Source: JAAOYC01 sp036481345
Lineage (GTDB): Archaea > Nanobdellota > Nanobdellia > Woesearchaeales > WJKL01
Direction of reading: 5' to 3'
DNA length: 64,000 bases
Assembly (NCBI GenBank): GCA_036481345.1
Contig: JAZGHU010000015.1
Span: 11,900 to 75,899 of the forward strand
The notes beneath the pieces were generated by a model, which saw only the letters and a program-made list of their open reading frames with translations, was not told the DNA's origin and did no database searches. A program made the translations under genes and the position numbers. Positions 8,416-16,158 of this stretch are shown piece by piece (within the stretch, counting starts at the first letter, position 1; every line of letters begins with the position of its first letter).

Positions 8416-9053
8416 TTTTTCTTTTCCTCGGATTTTTCTTCTGATTTTGATTCTTTTTGAATATTATCTTTATTTTCTTCTTTTGCTTCAGTAGCTTTTG
8501 GTTCTGGTTGTTTTTCCTCAACTTTAGGTTGCTCTTTTTTTTCTTCAACTTTTGGGGCCTCTTGTTTTACTTCTTTTACTTTTGCATCTTTCTTCTCTTC
8601 TTGTTTCTTTTCAGCCTTTTCTTGAACAACAACTTCAATATGTGTTCTTTTCATATTTCTTCCACGTTGTCTCCCATATCTTGGTTGATTTCTTGCTTTG
8701 TGGGCACAGATATGAGTTATTACAAGAATGCCTGTGTTTAGCCCCTTGAATTGAGCATTTGCTTCTACTGATTCTAAAATTGAAAGTATTCCTTTTGATG
8801 ATTTTATTGGATATCTTCCTACTGAAAGTTTTCCTTTTTTATGGCCCATACCCCTGTCATATCTTTTGTATGGAACTGGTATTTTTTCTGCAATTACATC
8901 ACTAAGGATTTGTTTTGCTTTTTGCAGATTCTTATTTCTAAGCAAATTACAGATTTCTACTGATTGTTTTGTAGATATTGCTAGAGTTCTACCTAACGCT
9001 TTTGCAGAGTTTTCTGCATCCAAATCCTTTGTTGCATATTTGTGTTGACTCAT
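8412..9053 (-). CDS. rpl22: 50S ribosomal protein uL22 with long charged tail
   Basis: Exit-tunnel protein. The first 145 residues match archaeal uL22: KYATKDLDAENSAKALGRTL, VPYKRYDRGMGHKKGKLSVG and HICAHKARNQPRYGRQRGRN. Residues 146-213 form a Lys/Glu/Pro repeat-like tail with recurring PKVEEK-type units. The normal archaeal protein is about 150 residues. It lies 8 bases after uS19. Confidence 0.96.
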   Translation of the reverse strand: MSQHKYATKDLDAENSAKALGRTLAISTKQSVEICNLLRNKNLQKAKQILSDVIAEKIPVPYKRYDRGMGHKKGKLSVGRYPIKSSKGILSILESVEANAQFKGLNTGILVITHICAHKARNQPRYGRQRGRNMKRTHIEVVVQEKAEKKQEEKKDAKVKEVKQEAPKVEEKKEQPKVEEKQPEPKATEAKEENKDNIQKESKSEEKSEEKKK

Positions 9054-9061
9054 TGTCTATT

Positions 9062-9445
9062 TTATTTAACTGACATTGCTGCAGATGACCTTGTAGCACC
9101 AATTCCTGGGGCAGAGTGTGAAACTCCTTTTCTTGTTCCTGCAAATTCTCCAAGATAATGTCCAATCATCTCAGGCAAAATAATTATTTTTATGAATGCC
9201 TTGCCATTATAGACACTTATTGTTTTGTCCATCATTTCAGGCAAGATTATCATGTTTCTGCAATGTGTTTCTATATTGCTTTCTCCTTTCTTTATTTTTT
9301 TAAGTAGTATTTGTTGTGGATCTGTCAAGCCACGTTTAAGAGATCTTCTTACTCTTGCTGGAGCTATTTCTGCGAATTCATTTAAACTTAAATTCTTTAA
9401 TTCATCCAATGTTTTTCCATAATATGTGAATTCTTTTTTAGCCAT
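9062..9445 (-). CDS. rps19: 30S ribosomal protein uS19
   Basis: Small-subunit head protein, 127 residues. The archaeal N-terminal region (FTYYGKTLDELKNLSLNEFA) leads to the conserved core RNMIILPEMMDKTISVYNGK and MIGHYLGEFAGTRKGVSHSA. Ends within the normal length. Gaps of 5 bases to uL2 and 8 to uL22. Confidence 0.97.
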   Translation of the reverse strand: MAKKEFTYYGKTLDELKNLSLNEFAEIAPARVRRSLKRGLTDPQQILLKKIKKGESNIETHCRNMIILPEMMDKTISVYNGKAFIKIIILPEMIGHYLGEFAGTRKGVSHSAPGIGATRSSAAMSVK

Positions 9446-9450
9446 TGTTT

Positions 9451-10164
9451 TTACCTCTTGTGACCAGATCTTCTAGGAGCAATATTTCCAACTTTTCTTC
9501 CAGGTGGAGAATGTCTAGATGCTTGAGTAGGCCTTCCTTTAATATGAGAGCTCTTACTTCCAAATGGATGTGCAACAGCATTCATAGATATTCCCAATAC
9601 GTGAGGATATATCTTGTTCTTTGCTCTCATAGCATAAAATTTATTTCCTGCTTTTAGGAATGGTTTTTCTAGTCTTCCAGAGCCTGCAATAATTCCAACA
9701 TTTGCTCTGCAATTAGGGTTGAATATTTTTTTCTTGCTTGATGGAAGTACAATAGTAATGCCTGCATCTGTTTTTCCAGCTATTTTTGCAGTGGTTCCAG
9801 ATGATTTAACGAATTTTCCACCATCACCAGGGTTTATTTCTATATTATAAATAGAAGTTCCTGGGGGAATATTTTTTAATGGAAGTATGTTTCCTGTTTT
9901 TGCTTTAGCTTCTGGACCGGACTGTATTGAATCTCCAACTCTTACTCCCTCTGGAGCAATCATCAATGTTTTTTCTCCGTTTTCATATTGAATCTTAGCT
10001 AAAGGAGCTGAATGTCCTTGACATGTTATTAAGTCTAGGATCTTACCTTTTAGAGTTTTATCTGTTAATTTGTTGTGAGTAGTTGCGCCTTTATATCTAA
10101 AGCTTGGAGCTCTAAATGTAGCTGTTCCTCTTCCACGTCTTTGTTGAATTAATCTTTTTCCCAT
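9451..10164 (-). CDS. rpl2: 50S ribosomal protein uL2
   Basis: Core large-subunit protein near the peptidyl transferase centre, 237 residues. Diagnostic segments are IQQRRGRGTATFRAPSFRYK, the GRLEKPFLKAGNKFYAMRAK stretch and the MNAVAHPFGSKSSHIKGRP region holding the conserved functional histidine. One base separates it from uL23. Confidence 0.98.
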   Translation of the reverse strand: MGKRLIQQRRGRGTATFRAPSFRYKGATTHNKLTDKTLKGKILDLITCQGHSAPLAKIQYENGEKTLMIAPEGVRVGDSIQSGPEAKAKTGNILPLKNIPPGTSIYNIEINPGDGGKFVKSSGTTAKIAGKTDAGITIVLPSSKKKIFNPNCRANVGIIAGSGRLEKPFLKAGNKFYAMRAKNKIYPHVLGISMNAVAHPFGSKSSHIKGRPTQASRHSPPGRKVGNIAPRRSGHKR

Positions 10165-10165
10165 G

Positions 10166-10426
10166 TTATATCAATCCTAATTGAGTTGCAATATCTATAG
10201 CAGGAGTGTCCATTGAAAATTGAACATATGCTCTTTTTTCTCCATCTTGTGTTACAAAAGTGTTGACTTTTCTTACTTTTGCTTTGAATAATTTTTCAAC
10301 AGCTGTTTTTATATCTTTTTTTGTTGCTTTTTTATTTACAACAAAGATTAGCTTGTTCTCTGATTCCATTAATCTGATTGATTTTTCAGTGGATAATGGG
10401 TTTTTGACTATTGAGTATGGATTCAT
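10166..10426 (-). CDS. rpl23: 50S ribosomal protein uL23
   Basis: Exit-site protein that docks SRP and aNAC, 86 residues, normal archaeal length. It shows IVKNPLSTEKSIRLMESENK, VVNKKATKKDIKTAVEKLF and VRKVNTFVTQDGEKRAYVQF. SRP RNA and aNAC, its functional partners, are also encoded in this window. Confidence 0.97.
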   Translation of the reverse strand: MNPYSIVKNPLSTEKSIRLMESENKLIFVVNKKATKKDIKTAVEKLFKAKVRKVNTFVTQDGEKRAYVQFSMDTPAIDIATQLGLI

Positions 10427-10433
10427 TTTCTTT

Positions 10434-11240
10434 TTACATGAATAATTTATCTTTTTCTAGTTTTTCTATTGCAGCTTCTGTGAACAATGTTAAACGTCCT
10501 GGAACTGTTCCTGGAGCTAAAAGTTCTGCATTTATGCTGCTAATCATTGTAATATCTAATCCTGGAATATTTCTTGCAGCTTTGTTTAGATTGCAATCTT
10601 TTTCAACTACAATCAATATCCCTTTCTTTTTTCTGTATTTTCTTCCTCTTCCCTTGCCTTTTCCTGCTCTTATTATCTTTTTTGAGCTTCTTGTTAACTC
10701 ATCTTTTAAGCCAAGAGCAACTAAAGCTGTCTTGATTTCTTTTGTTTTTGATAATGATTCAAATGAATTGTCAATTATGAATGGATAAGCTTCTGGCAAA
10801 ATATGGCCATGCTCTTTTACTATTTTCTTATCAGTTGTAGCTGCTAGAGCTGATCTTATTGCTTTTCTATTTTCTTTTTTGTTTATTTTCTTGTCCCAAT
10901 TCTTGTCTGCTTTTGGAGGGTGAGCTCTTCTACCGCCTACTGTTTGAGGTGCGAATGCTCCAACATAGTTCAATCTTGTCCCTCTTCTTGACATAACTTT
11001 TCTAGGAGTTCTAGATTGTCCTATCCCATATGTTCCTCTGTATTTTCTTCTTCTTTTTGATAGATTAGCTGAAGCTCTTATTCCTGCTTCTTTTGACGCG
11101 CCGTATTTTTGACGCTTGTTAGATTGTAATGTTAAAACAGCTCTTGCGATTAAATCAGGCCTTACTTTTTCCTTAAATTGAGCTGGCAAGGATTTCTTTC
11201 CTTTTTCTTCTGCTTTTGGTGATAGTATTTTTAATTCCAT
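10434..11240 (-). CDS. rpl4: 50S ribosomal protein uL4
   Basis: Large-subunit tunnel protein of the archaeal/eukaryotic L4 type, 268 residues. It contains RPDLIARAVLTLQSNKRQKY, the basic loop GQSRTPRKVMSRRGTRLNYV and AFAPQTVGGRRAHPPKADKN. The C-terminus (LNKAARNIPGLDITMISSIN, then LLAPGTVPGRLTLFTE) is typical. One base separates it from uL3. Confidence 0.97.
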   Translation of the reverse strand: MELKILSPKAEEKGKKSLPAQFKEKVRPDLIARAVLTLQSNKRQKYGASKEAGIRASANLSKRRRKYRGTYGIGQSRTPRKVMSRRGTRLNYVGAFAPQTVGGRRAHPPKADKNWDKKINKKENRKAIRSALAATTDKKIVKEHGHILPEAYPFIIDNSFESLSKTKEIKTALVALGLKDELTRSSKKIIRAGKGKGRGRKYRKKKGILIVVEKDCNLNKAARNIPGLDITMISSINAELLAPGTVPGRLTLFTEAAIEKLEKDKLFM

Positions 11241-11241
11241 T

Positions 11242-12207
11242 TTAACTTATTATTTCAGATACTACAGGAGCTTCTGTAGGATGTTTTTTATCTGGCCTTA
11301 TTGGTGCTGTTAATGTAATCAGTCTTTTTTTTGCTCCTCCAATAGAACCTTTAAGTAGAATATATTGATTTTTTATGATTCCATATCTTCTAAATCCTGC
11401 TTTTGAATTTGCTTCTTCTGGTTTGTCGCTTATTTTTAGAAGCCATTTGTTTAGTTCTGTTCTTTGTTGATAACCTAATTGGCCTGCTTTAGCAACTCTC
11501 CATTGTCTTGAACCAGTCCATGCTCCCAAGCTTCCGGGATTTCTTATGCTTTTTTCAGATTTATGAGATCTTTTTGCAATACCAAATCTTTTCATTGGGC
11601 CAGCTAGTCCTTTTCCTTTTGTTATTGATTTGATATCAACATGTTGACCTTCTGTGAATATATCTTGAATGTTAATTTCTTTTCCTAAATTTTCTTTTCC
11701 CCAGTTGTATTTTTCCTCTATTTTTCCACCAAGGCCTAATTCAAATAATTCTGGTTTTTTCTTGCCAATAGTTGTTAGTTTTGGCTGTGTATAAACTAAA
11801 ATTCTAATATCATCATATTCTTCAGGCTTGAAATCTTCTATTTTCTTTTTGATGTTCTTTGCTGGAATTATTTTTCTAGCTAATTCCTTATCAAGTTTTT
11901 GTGCAAGAACAGCAGAAGAAGCTCGTAAGCCATATGGTGTTTTTTTGTAAAAAATGATAGAAGCAGTTTTTAGTGGCGGACATTCAATGATCGTGACTGG
12001 CATTGAGATGTCTTGACCTTTTGTCATTGCGTTAGCTCTGTTGTCTGTAAATATTACATGAGCCATACCCACTTTATAGCCTGCAAACCCTAGTGGCTTA
12101 ACATCTTTTGCTTCTGGCCAAGAGCTTACTCTAGCATAAGCTCTTTTGGCTCTTTTTCTTGGCCAAAATTGCAATGATCCGCTTCTTGGTTTATGTCCTT
12201 TTGCCAT
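11242..12207 (-). CDS. rpl3: 50S ribosomal protein uL3, first gene of the ribosomal operon
   Basis: Core large-subunit assembly protein, 321 residues. It opens with AKGHKPRSGSLQFWPRKRAK. GFAGYKVGMAHVIFTDNRAN, ITKGKGLAGPMKRFGIAKRS and NPGSLGAWTGSRQWRVAKAG follow, all archaeal L3. The ATG at 12207 follows a leader of about 180 nt. This gene heads the string of 24 co-directional genes that reaches the window edge. Confidence 0.97.
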   Translation of the reverse strand: MAKGHKPRSGSLQFWPRKRAKRAYARVSSWPEAKDVKPLGFAGYKVGMAHVIFTDNRANAMTKGQDISMPVTIIECPPLKTASIIFYKKTPYGLRASSAVLAQKLDKELARKIIPAKNIKKKIEDFKPEEYDDIRILVYTQPKLTTIGKKKPELFELGLGGKIEEKYNWGKENLGKEINIQDIFTEGQHVDIKSITKGKGLAGPMKRFGIAKRSHKSEKSIRNPGSLGAWTGSRQWRVAKAGQLGYQQRTELNKWLLKISDKPEEANSKAGFRRYGIIKNQYILLKGSIGGAKKRLITLTAPIRPDKKHPTEAPVVSEIIS

Positions 12208-12423
12208 GCTTAATCTTTCTCGTTATTTTTTCAGAGACTAATCTCTCTATCTTTCTCTTTTATTGAAAGTAACCTTTTAGTAAGACCTTTTTTAGAAAAT
12301 AGTTTCATCAACCATTTGTACTGAAAAAGTCTTTTTTCAGGCTATTGGTGTACTATATGTGTTTAAACACCCTTTAAACACTGTATCGAGGATATGGAGA
12401 AACGATGGGGGCTTTATAAAGCT
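12208..12423 (-). promoter_or_regulatory. Promoter and long 5' leader of the uL3-uL15 ribosomal operon
   Basis: A perfectly palindromic TATA element, GCTTTATAAAGC, sits at 12411-12422. A start site about 26 nt downstream would be near 12390, leaving a leader of about 180 nt before uL3, long for this mostly leaderless genome. Inside is a perfect inverted repeat, CTGAAAAA/TTTTTCAG with a 4-base loop (12321-12340). It could be an attenuator or a binding site for a ribosomal protein; that role is inference. Confidence 0.55.
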
Positions 12424-12442
12424 TGCGAAATTATGTTTATTT

Positions 12443-12835
12443 TCATGAAAATGTGTAATCTTTAAGGGTATTTCTTAATAATTCGTTGAATTCTTCATCA
12501 ATAGATATCTTGTAGTCATGACTGTCTCCTTGAGGTAATTTGAATATTTTATTAGACTTTGAAATTGAAGCCACGCCCATCCCTGTTACTATATATCTTT
12601 CTTCTTCACTTCCTAAAGAAGGCATGGTTAATGCTTCATCACCAGGTATAGGAATTTTAGAATATTCTATATCCTTGCTCAATAAAAAAGAAGCTAAAAG
12701 ATCTCGATGATACATTTCTTCTTGGTCTGGACGACCACAAAGTAAATAAGGTTTGTTATCTAAATAAAGTTGGACTACTTTGAATATTCCTTCTTCTGGA
12801 AGTCTTATAATTTCTACTGTTTGATCAATTGTCAT
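12443..12835 (-). CDS. Janus/Ocnus (PHPT1)-like protein, possible phosphohistidine phosphatase
   Basis: A 130-residue protein with no close family I can name with certainty. The spacing of its motifs resembles the 14-kDa phosphohistidine phosphatase fold. GIFKVVQL corresponds to GVFKYVLI of PHPT1, MYHRDLL to YHADIY with the catalytic histidine, and RYIVTGMGVAS to the IHVYGYSMAYG strand. The lysine and histidine important in PHPT1 are both present. It overlaps the primase gene by 11 bases, so the two are probably co-transcribed. The phosphatase role is inference; a DPANN-specific family is the alternative. Confidence 0.5.
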   Translation of the reverse strand: MTIDQTVEIIRLPEEGIFKVVQLYLDNKPYLLCGRPDQEEMYHRDLLASFLLSKDIEYSKIPIPGDEALTMPSLGSEEERYIVTGMGVASISKSNKIFKLPQGDSHDYKISIDEEFNELLRNTLKDYTFS

Positions 12836-14153
12836 TTTTCTTTTGTGTTTTATTATTATTTAAGAAATAAGTCTTTCTTTTTGAGTATTGCACTGGATTT
12901 TTTATACGATTGCAGAGATTATCTGGATGGCATGCATTGAAATCCTTGTAGTACATAGAGTTTTGGCAATTGGGGGGGAGAATCTTCTTTTTCTGTTGTT
13001 TTCTATATCTTAGCTGGCCTAGAAGAATTACTTCTCTTAGGGGTTCTTTGTTAGCTTTGTTCCATTCTTTTAATCTGGGTTCTATTTTATCATATTCCCA
13101 GCCAACAGAAGATAGGAAATTGTTTAGTATAAATAGGGCACGTTTTCTTCCATCTTCTAATCCTGACAGCATATGCTTGACACAAGGAGGGAAGAACTGC
13201 TCTGGAATTGCTTCTTGAGGTATATCTTCTTTATATTCTGTTTCTTTATGTTCAAATTCTTCTTTGCTTTTCTTTACCACCATCATTTCTGTTGCTTTAT
13301 CAAACAGTTCTTTTGCTTGATTTGGCTGGATGTTTTCTCTATTTAGGAATCCTAATTTTTTATCTATTTTTACAGTTGATGGAAGAGCTTGTTCTTTTTC
13401 AAATTCCATTACTTTGTTTGGATCAATTGGGATTGAACATAATCCTGATTTTTCATGTAATGAGTATGGTGCTCTGTACAAGTGCCTTCCAGAGATAAGA
13501 ATTGTGTCAATATCAATCATCTTTTCTGGGTCAACCTTTCCTCCTACTGAGAGTTTTTCTAAAGTTTTTTTCAGGTTGGATGCTATTTTTTCTATATTAT
13601 TGTTTTCCATTTCAAGGACTTTTTTTAAGAAGACATTTTTTATCATCTCTTTTAGGTATAAAGCGAGCAATCTTATGTAATCAGGAAACATTTTGCTTGT
13701 TTCGTTTTCTCCTATTTTTTGAGGGAATGCCTCAAATGGAACACCTATATGAAATCCTTTGTTTCCTGAGAATTTTACACTGACTGCTTCAATATTATAA
13801 TGTTTTAATGCTTTTATAACTAAATCAGTGATTAGTTTAGAGTATGGCCAATAAGGACAGTCAATGTCTATAACTAAATCCCATCCAATCCTTAATGCTT
13901 CTATTTCTTGTTTTTTTAGTAAGGGATCTAGCTGTAGAGGATTGCTCCAAATTTCTTCTGAAGCATGAAAAGAAGTTATTCCTTGCTTTACTAATTCTAG
14001 AACATCTCTTGGATAAGTTAGAGTATCTGGCCGTTTAGCATAACCTTCTCCTTTGAAACTGCCAACTAATTCTTTGTTTTTCGAATGAAGAACTAGTTCA
14101 TTCTGGATATCTTCTCTTTTATAATGTCTTAAGACAGTTCCTATATCAATCAT
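12825..14153 (-). CDS. priS: Fused archaeal DNA primase: PriS catalytic domain plus PriL C-terminal Fe-S domain
   Basis: Makes RNA or DNA primers for replication. Residues 1-300 are the PriS catalytic part: DLVIDIDCP carries D96 and D98, SGNKGFH ends at H135, and KMIDIDTILISGRHLYR follows near 213-225. Residues about 320-420 match the PriL C-terminal iron-sulfur domain: PPCVKHML, an NNFLSSVGW helix, and cysteines 324, 396, 408 and 414 able to bind a 4Fe-4S cluster. The PriL N-terminal domain is absent. Such one-chain primases are known from Nanoarchaeum and other DPANN. A TATA box at 14180-14190 implies a very short leader before ATG 14153. Confidence 0.92.
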   Translation of the reverse strand: MIDIGTVLRHYKREDIQNELVLHSKNKELVGSFKGEGYAKRPDTLTYPRDVLELVKQGITSFHASEEIWSNPLQLDPLLKKQEIEALRIGWDLVIDIDCPYWPYSKLITDLVIKALKHYNIEAVSVKFSGNKGFHIGVPFEAFPQKIGENETSKMFPDYIRLLALYLKEMIKNVFLKKVLEMENNNIEKIASNLKKTLEKLSVGGKVDPEKMIDIDTILISGRHLYRAPYSLHEKSGLCSIPIDPNKVMEFEKEQALPSTVKIDKKLGFLNRENIQPNQAKELFDKATEMMVVKKSKEEFEHKETEYKEDIPQEAIPEQFFPPCVKHMLSGLEDGRKRALFILNNFLSSVGWEYDKIEPRLKEWNKANKEPLREVILLGQLRYRKQQKKKILPPNCQNSMYYKDFNACHPDNLCNRIKNPVQYSKRKTYFLNNNKTQKKNDN

Positions 14154-14179
14154 GTTCCCCCATTATGGTGTAAAGAAGT

Positions 14180-14190
14180 CTTATATAAAA
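14180..14190 (-). promoter_or_regulatory. TATA box of the primase gene
   Basis: The minus strand reads TTTTATATAAG, centred about 31 nt before the primase ATG at 14153. A start site 26 nt downstream would leave a leader of only about 6 nt. Confidence 0.6.
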
Positions 14191-14197
14191 ATTTTCA

Positions 14198-15091
14198 CTA
14201 CATTTTGTCTAATGCAGTTATTCTTTGGTCTATTGGTGGATGGGTTGCAAAGAGTTTTACCATAAAACTCTGTTTTTTTCTAAAAGGAGTTGAAATAAAT
14301 AAATGTGCTGTTGCTTTGTTTGCATAGTCTACTAATGGATCTGGATCTTTTTTTATCTTTCTTAATGCATCTGCCAGCCCTTTTGGGTATCTTGTTAATA
14401 ATGCTCCATCTGCATCTGCTAGGAATTCTCTTTTTCTGCTTATTGCTAATTTTATTGCTTCTCCGATTAAAGGGGAGAGTATTGCTAATACAAATCCAGT
14501 TACTATTAATATCACTGTCAATCGATTGTTACCGCTCCTCCTCCTGCCTGAACCCCAGAAGAAACTTCTTAATAAGAAATCTGATAACAATACAGTTAAG
14601 CCAACCATGACTGCTGCAAGCATCATGATCCTAATATCAAAATTTTTTATATGGGACATTTCATGAGCAATAACTCCTTCTAATTCTAATCTGTTCATTT
14701 TGTTAAGTAATCCTGTTGTGACTGTTATTGAAGCATGTTCTGGATCTCTTCCAGTTGCAAAAGCGTTCAATGCATCATCATCAATAACATATGTTTTGGG
14801 CATGGGGATTCCTGCTGCGATTGATAATCCTTCAACTGTATGGACTAAATGGGGATATTGTTTTTTATCTACTGCTTTTGCTTTTGTCATTGCTAAAATC
14901 ATAGAATCTCCTGAATAATAACTAACCAAGAAATATAATGTACCTATGATCAAAGCTAGAATTGGGCCAAAGTAGATATTACCATAATATAATCCTATAA
15001 CTAATCCAATAATAATTACTAAAATAAAGAAAAGAAAAATTAAAAAAAAGCTTTTCCTCTTGTTTGAATCAATCTGTTCGTAAATTCCCAT
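14198..15091 (-). CDS. htpX: HtpX-type membrane zinc metalloprotease (M48)
   Basis: Membrane-embedded quality-control protease, 297 residues. Two N-terminal transmembrane segments lie at about 15-60. The zinc motif HEMSH is in VIAHEMSHIKN, and the third ligand region is SRKREFLADADGALLT. Two more membrane segments lie between them, at about 155-215. The gene starts one base after the LemA stop, so the two form an operon; HtpX-LemA pairing is common in prokaryotes. Confidence 0.93.
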   Translation of the reverse strand: MGIYEQIDSNKRKSFFLIFLFFILVIIIGLVIGLYYGNIYFGPILALIIGTLYFLVSYYSGDSMILAMTKAKAVDKKQYPHLVHTVEGLSIAAGIPMPKTYVIDDDALNAFATGRDPEHASITVTTGLLNKMNRLELEGVIAHEMSHIKNFDIRIMMLAAVMVGLTVLLSDFLLRSFFWGSGRRRSGNNRLTVILIVTGFVLAILSPLIGEAIKLAISRKREFLADADGALLTRYPKGLADALRKIKKDPDPLVDYANKATAHLFISTPFRKKQSFMVKLFATHPPIDQRITALDKM

Positions 15092-15643
15092 TTAAAATTC
15101 AACATTAACTGGTTCTTTTTCTTTACCTGATGTTTTGAAGTAATCTTCTTTTTTGAATCCAAACATCTTTGCAAAGAGATTTTTTGGGAATACTTGAATA
15201 GCTTCATTCAATTTCATTACAGAGTCGTTGTAGAATTGTCTTGAGTAAGCTATCTTTGATTCTGTTCCTGCTAATTCTTCCTGCAGTAATTTGAAATTTT
15301 CATTTGCTTTTAACTGAGGATAATTTTCAGCTACTGCAAAGATTGATTTCAGAGCTTTTGTTAGGCCATCTGATGCTTTTGTCCTGTCTTCTAATGAGCC
15401 TGATACTAATGAGGATCTCATCTTTGTTACATTTTCTAGAACAGTTTTTTCGTGTTTAACATAGCCTTTTACTGTCTTTACTAAGTTTGGAATCAAATCA
15501 TACCTTCTTTTTAACTGTACATCTATCTGAGCCAGAGCATTCTTCATCCTAACTCTTAGTTTTATTAGACTGTTATAGATGTAGACAACAAACAATACAA
15601 CTACTACTGCAATTATAATCCATATTGTGCTTGCACTTACCAT
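15092..15643 (-). CDS. lemA: LemA family membrane protein
   Basis: A 183-residue protein with one N-terminal membrane helix (about 6-26) and a helical cytoplasmic domain. Signature parts are NALAQIDVQLKRRYDLIPNL, VKTVKGYVKHEKTVLENVTK and SRQFYNDSVMKLNEAIQVFP, as in LemA. A GGGGTGA ribosome-binding site precedes the ATG, and a TATA box lies at 15677-15687. The exact function of LemA proteins is unknown; here it is linked to HtpX. Confidence 0.93.
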   Translation of the reverse strand: MVSASTIWIIIAVVVVLFVVYIYNSLIKLRVRMKNALAQIDVQLKRRYDLIPNLVKTVKGYVKHEKTVLENVTKMRSSLVSGSLEDRTKASDGLTKALKSIFAVAENYPQLKANENFKLLQEELAGTESKIAYSRQFYNDSVMKLNEAIQVFPKNLFAKMFGFKKEDYFKTSGKEKEPVNVEF

Positions 15644-15738
15644 TTTAGGTTCACCCCAAGAATAGCAATTAGAAGATGTATATAAACTTTATTAAAACTT
15701 AAGATAAATTTATATAGTTTTGAGTCAATAAAAACAAA

Positions 15739-16158
15739 ATGAGAATAATAATAATTGGAATGATAATTTTGAGTGTTTTACTTATTTCTGGTTGCCAAAA
15801 GGATATGCCTCCAGAAGAATTAATGAAATGTGATGTTGATGAAGATTGTATTGTTGTAGAAGAAAGGGGCTGTTGTGGATGTCCTGCTGTTATTAATAAA
15901 CAGCACGAGGACTGGTGGAACAATAGAAAAGTTGTAGAATCATGTCCTGGAAGAGAGTGTGAGCTTTGTGCCCAATATTATGAACCAGCAAGATGTGAAG
16001 ATAATGTTTGCACAGCAAATTATGGAAGAAATCCATGTGATAATGAAGGTTATTGTTTATCTTCTGAAACACAAGAATGTGAAGTATGGCATGTAAATGC
16101 AGGAGCTGGAATATGTGGTTGTTCTGAATCAGAATCTTGGTGTGCTAAATTAAAGTAG
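15739..16158 (+). CDS. Cysteine-rich secreted lipoprotein
   Basis: A 139-residue protein with a signal sequence ending in the lipobox-like LLISGC, so Cys19 is the likely lipidated residue. The mature part has about 17 cysteines, many in CxxC- or CxC-like groups (CDVDEDC, GCCGC, CELC, CGC), suggesting disulfides or metal binding outside the cell. A TATA box (15708-15717) lies 26 nt upstream of the ATG, implying a leaderless transcript. I do not recognise the family. The end overlaps the convergent Hef gene by 9 bases. Confidence 0.75.
   Translation: MRIIIIGMIILSVLLISGCQKDMPPEELMKCDVDEDCIVVEERGCCGCPAVINKQHEDWWNNRKVVESCPGRECELCAQYYEPARCEDNVCTANYGRNPCDNEGYCLSSETQECEVWHVNAGAGICGCSESESWCAKLK

Noticed and set aside
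8457..8741. Phe/Leu-rich plus-strand frames opposite uL22, uS3, eL32 and similar genes
   Set aside because: They are the antisense of Lys/Glu-rich coding tails; composition alone makes them look like membrane proteins.
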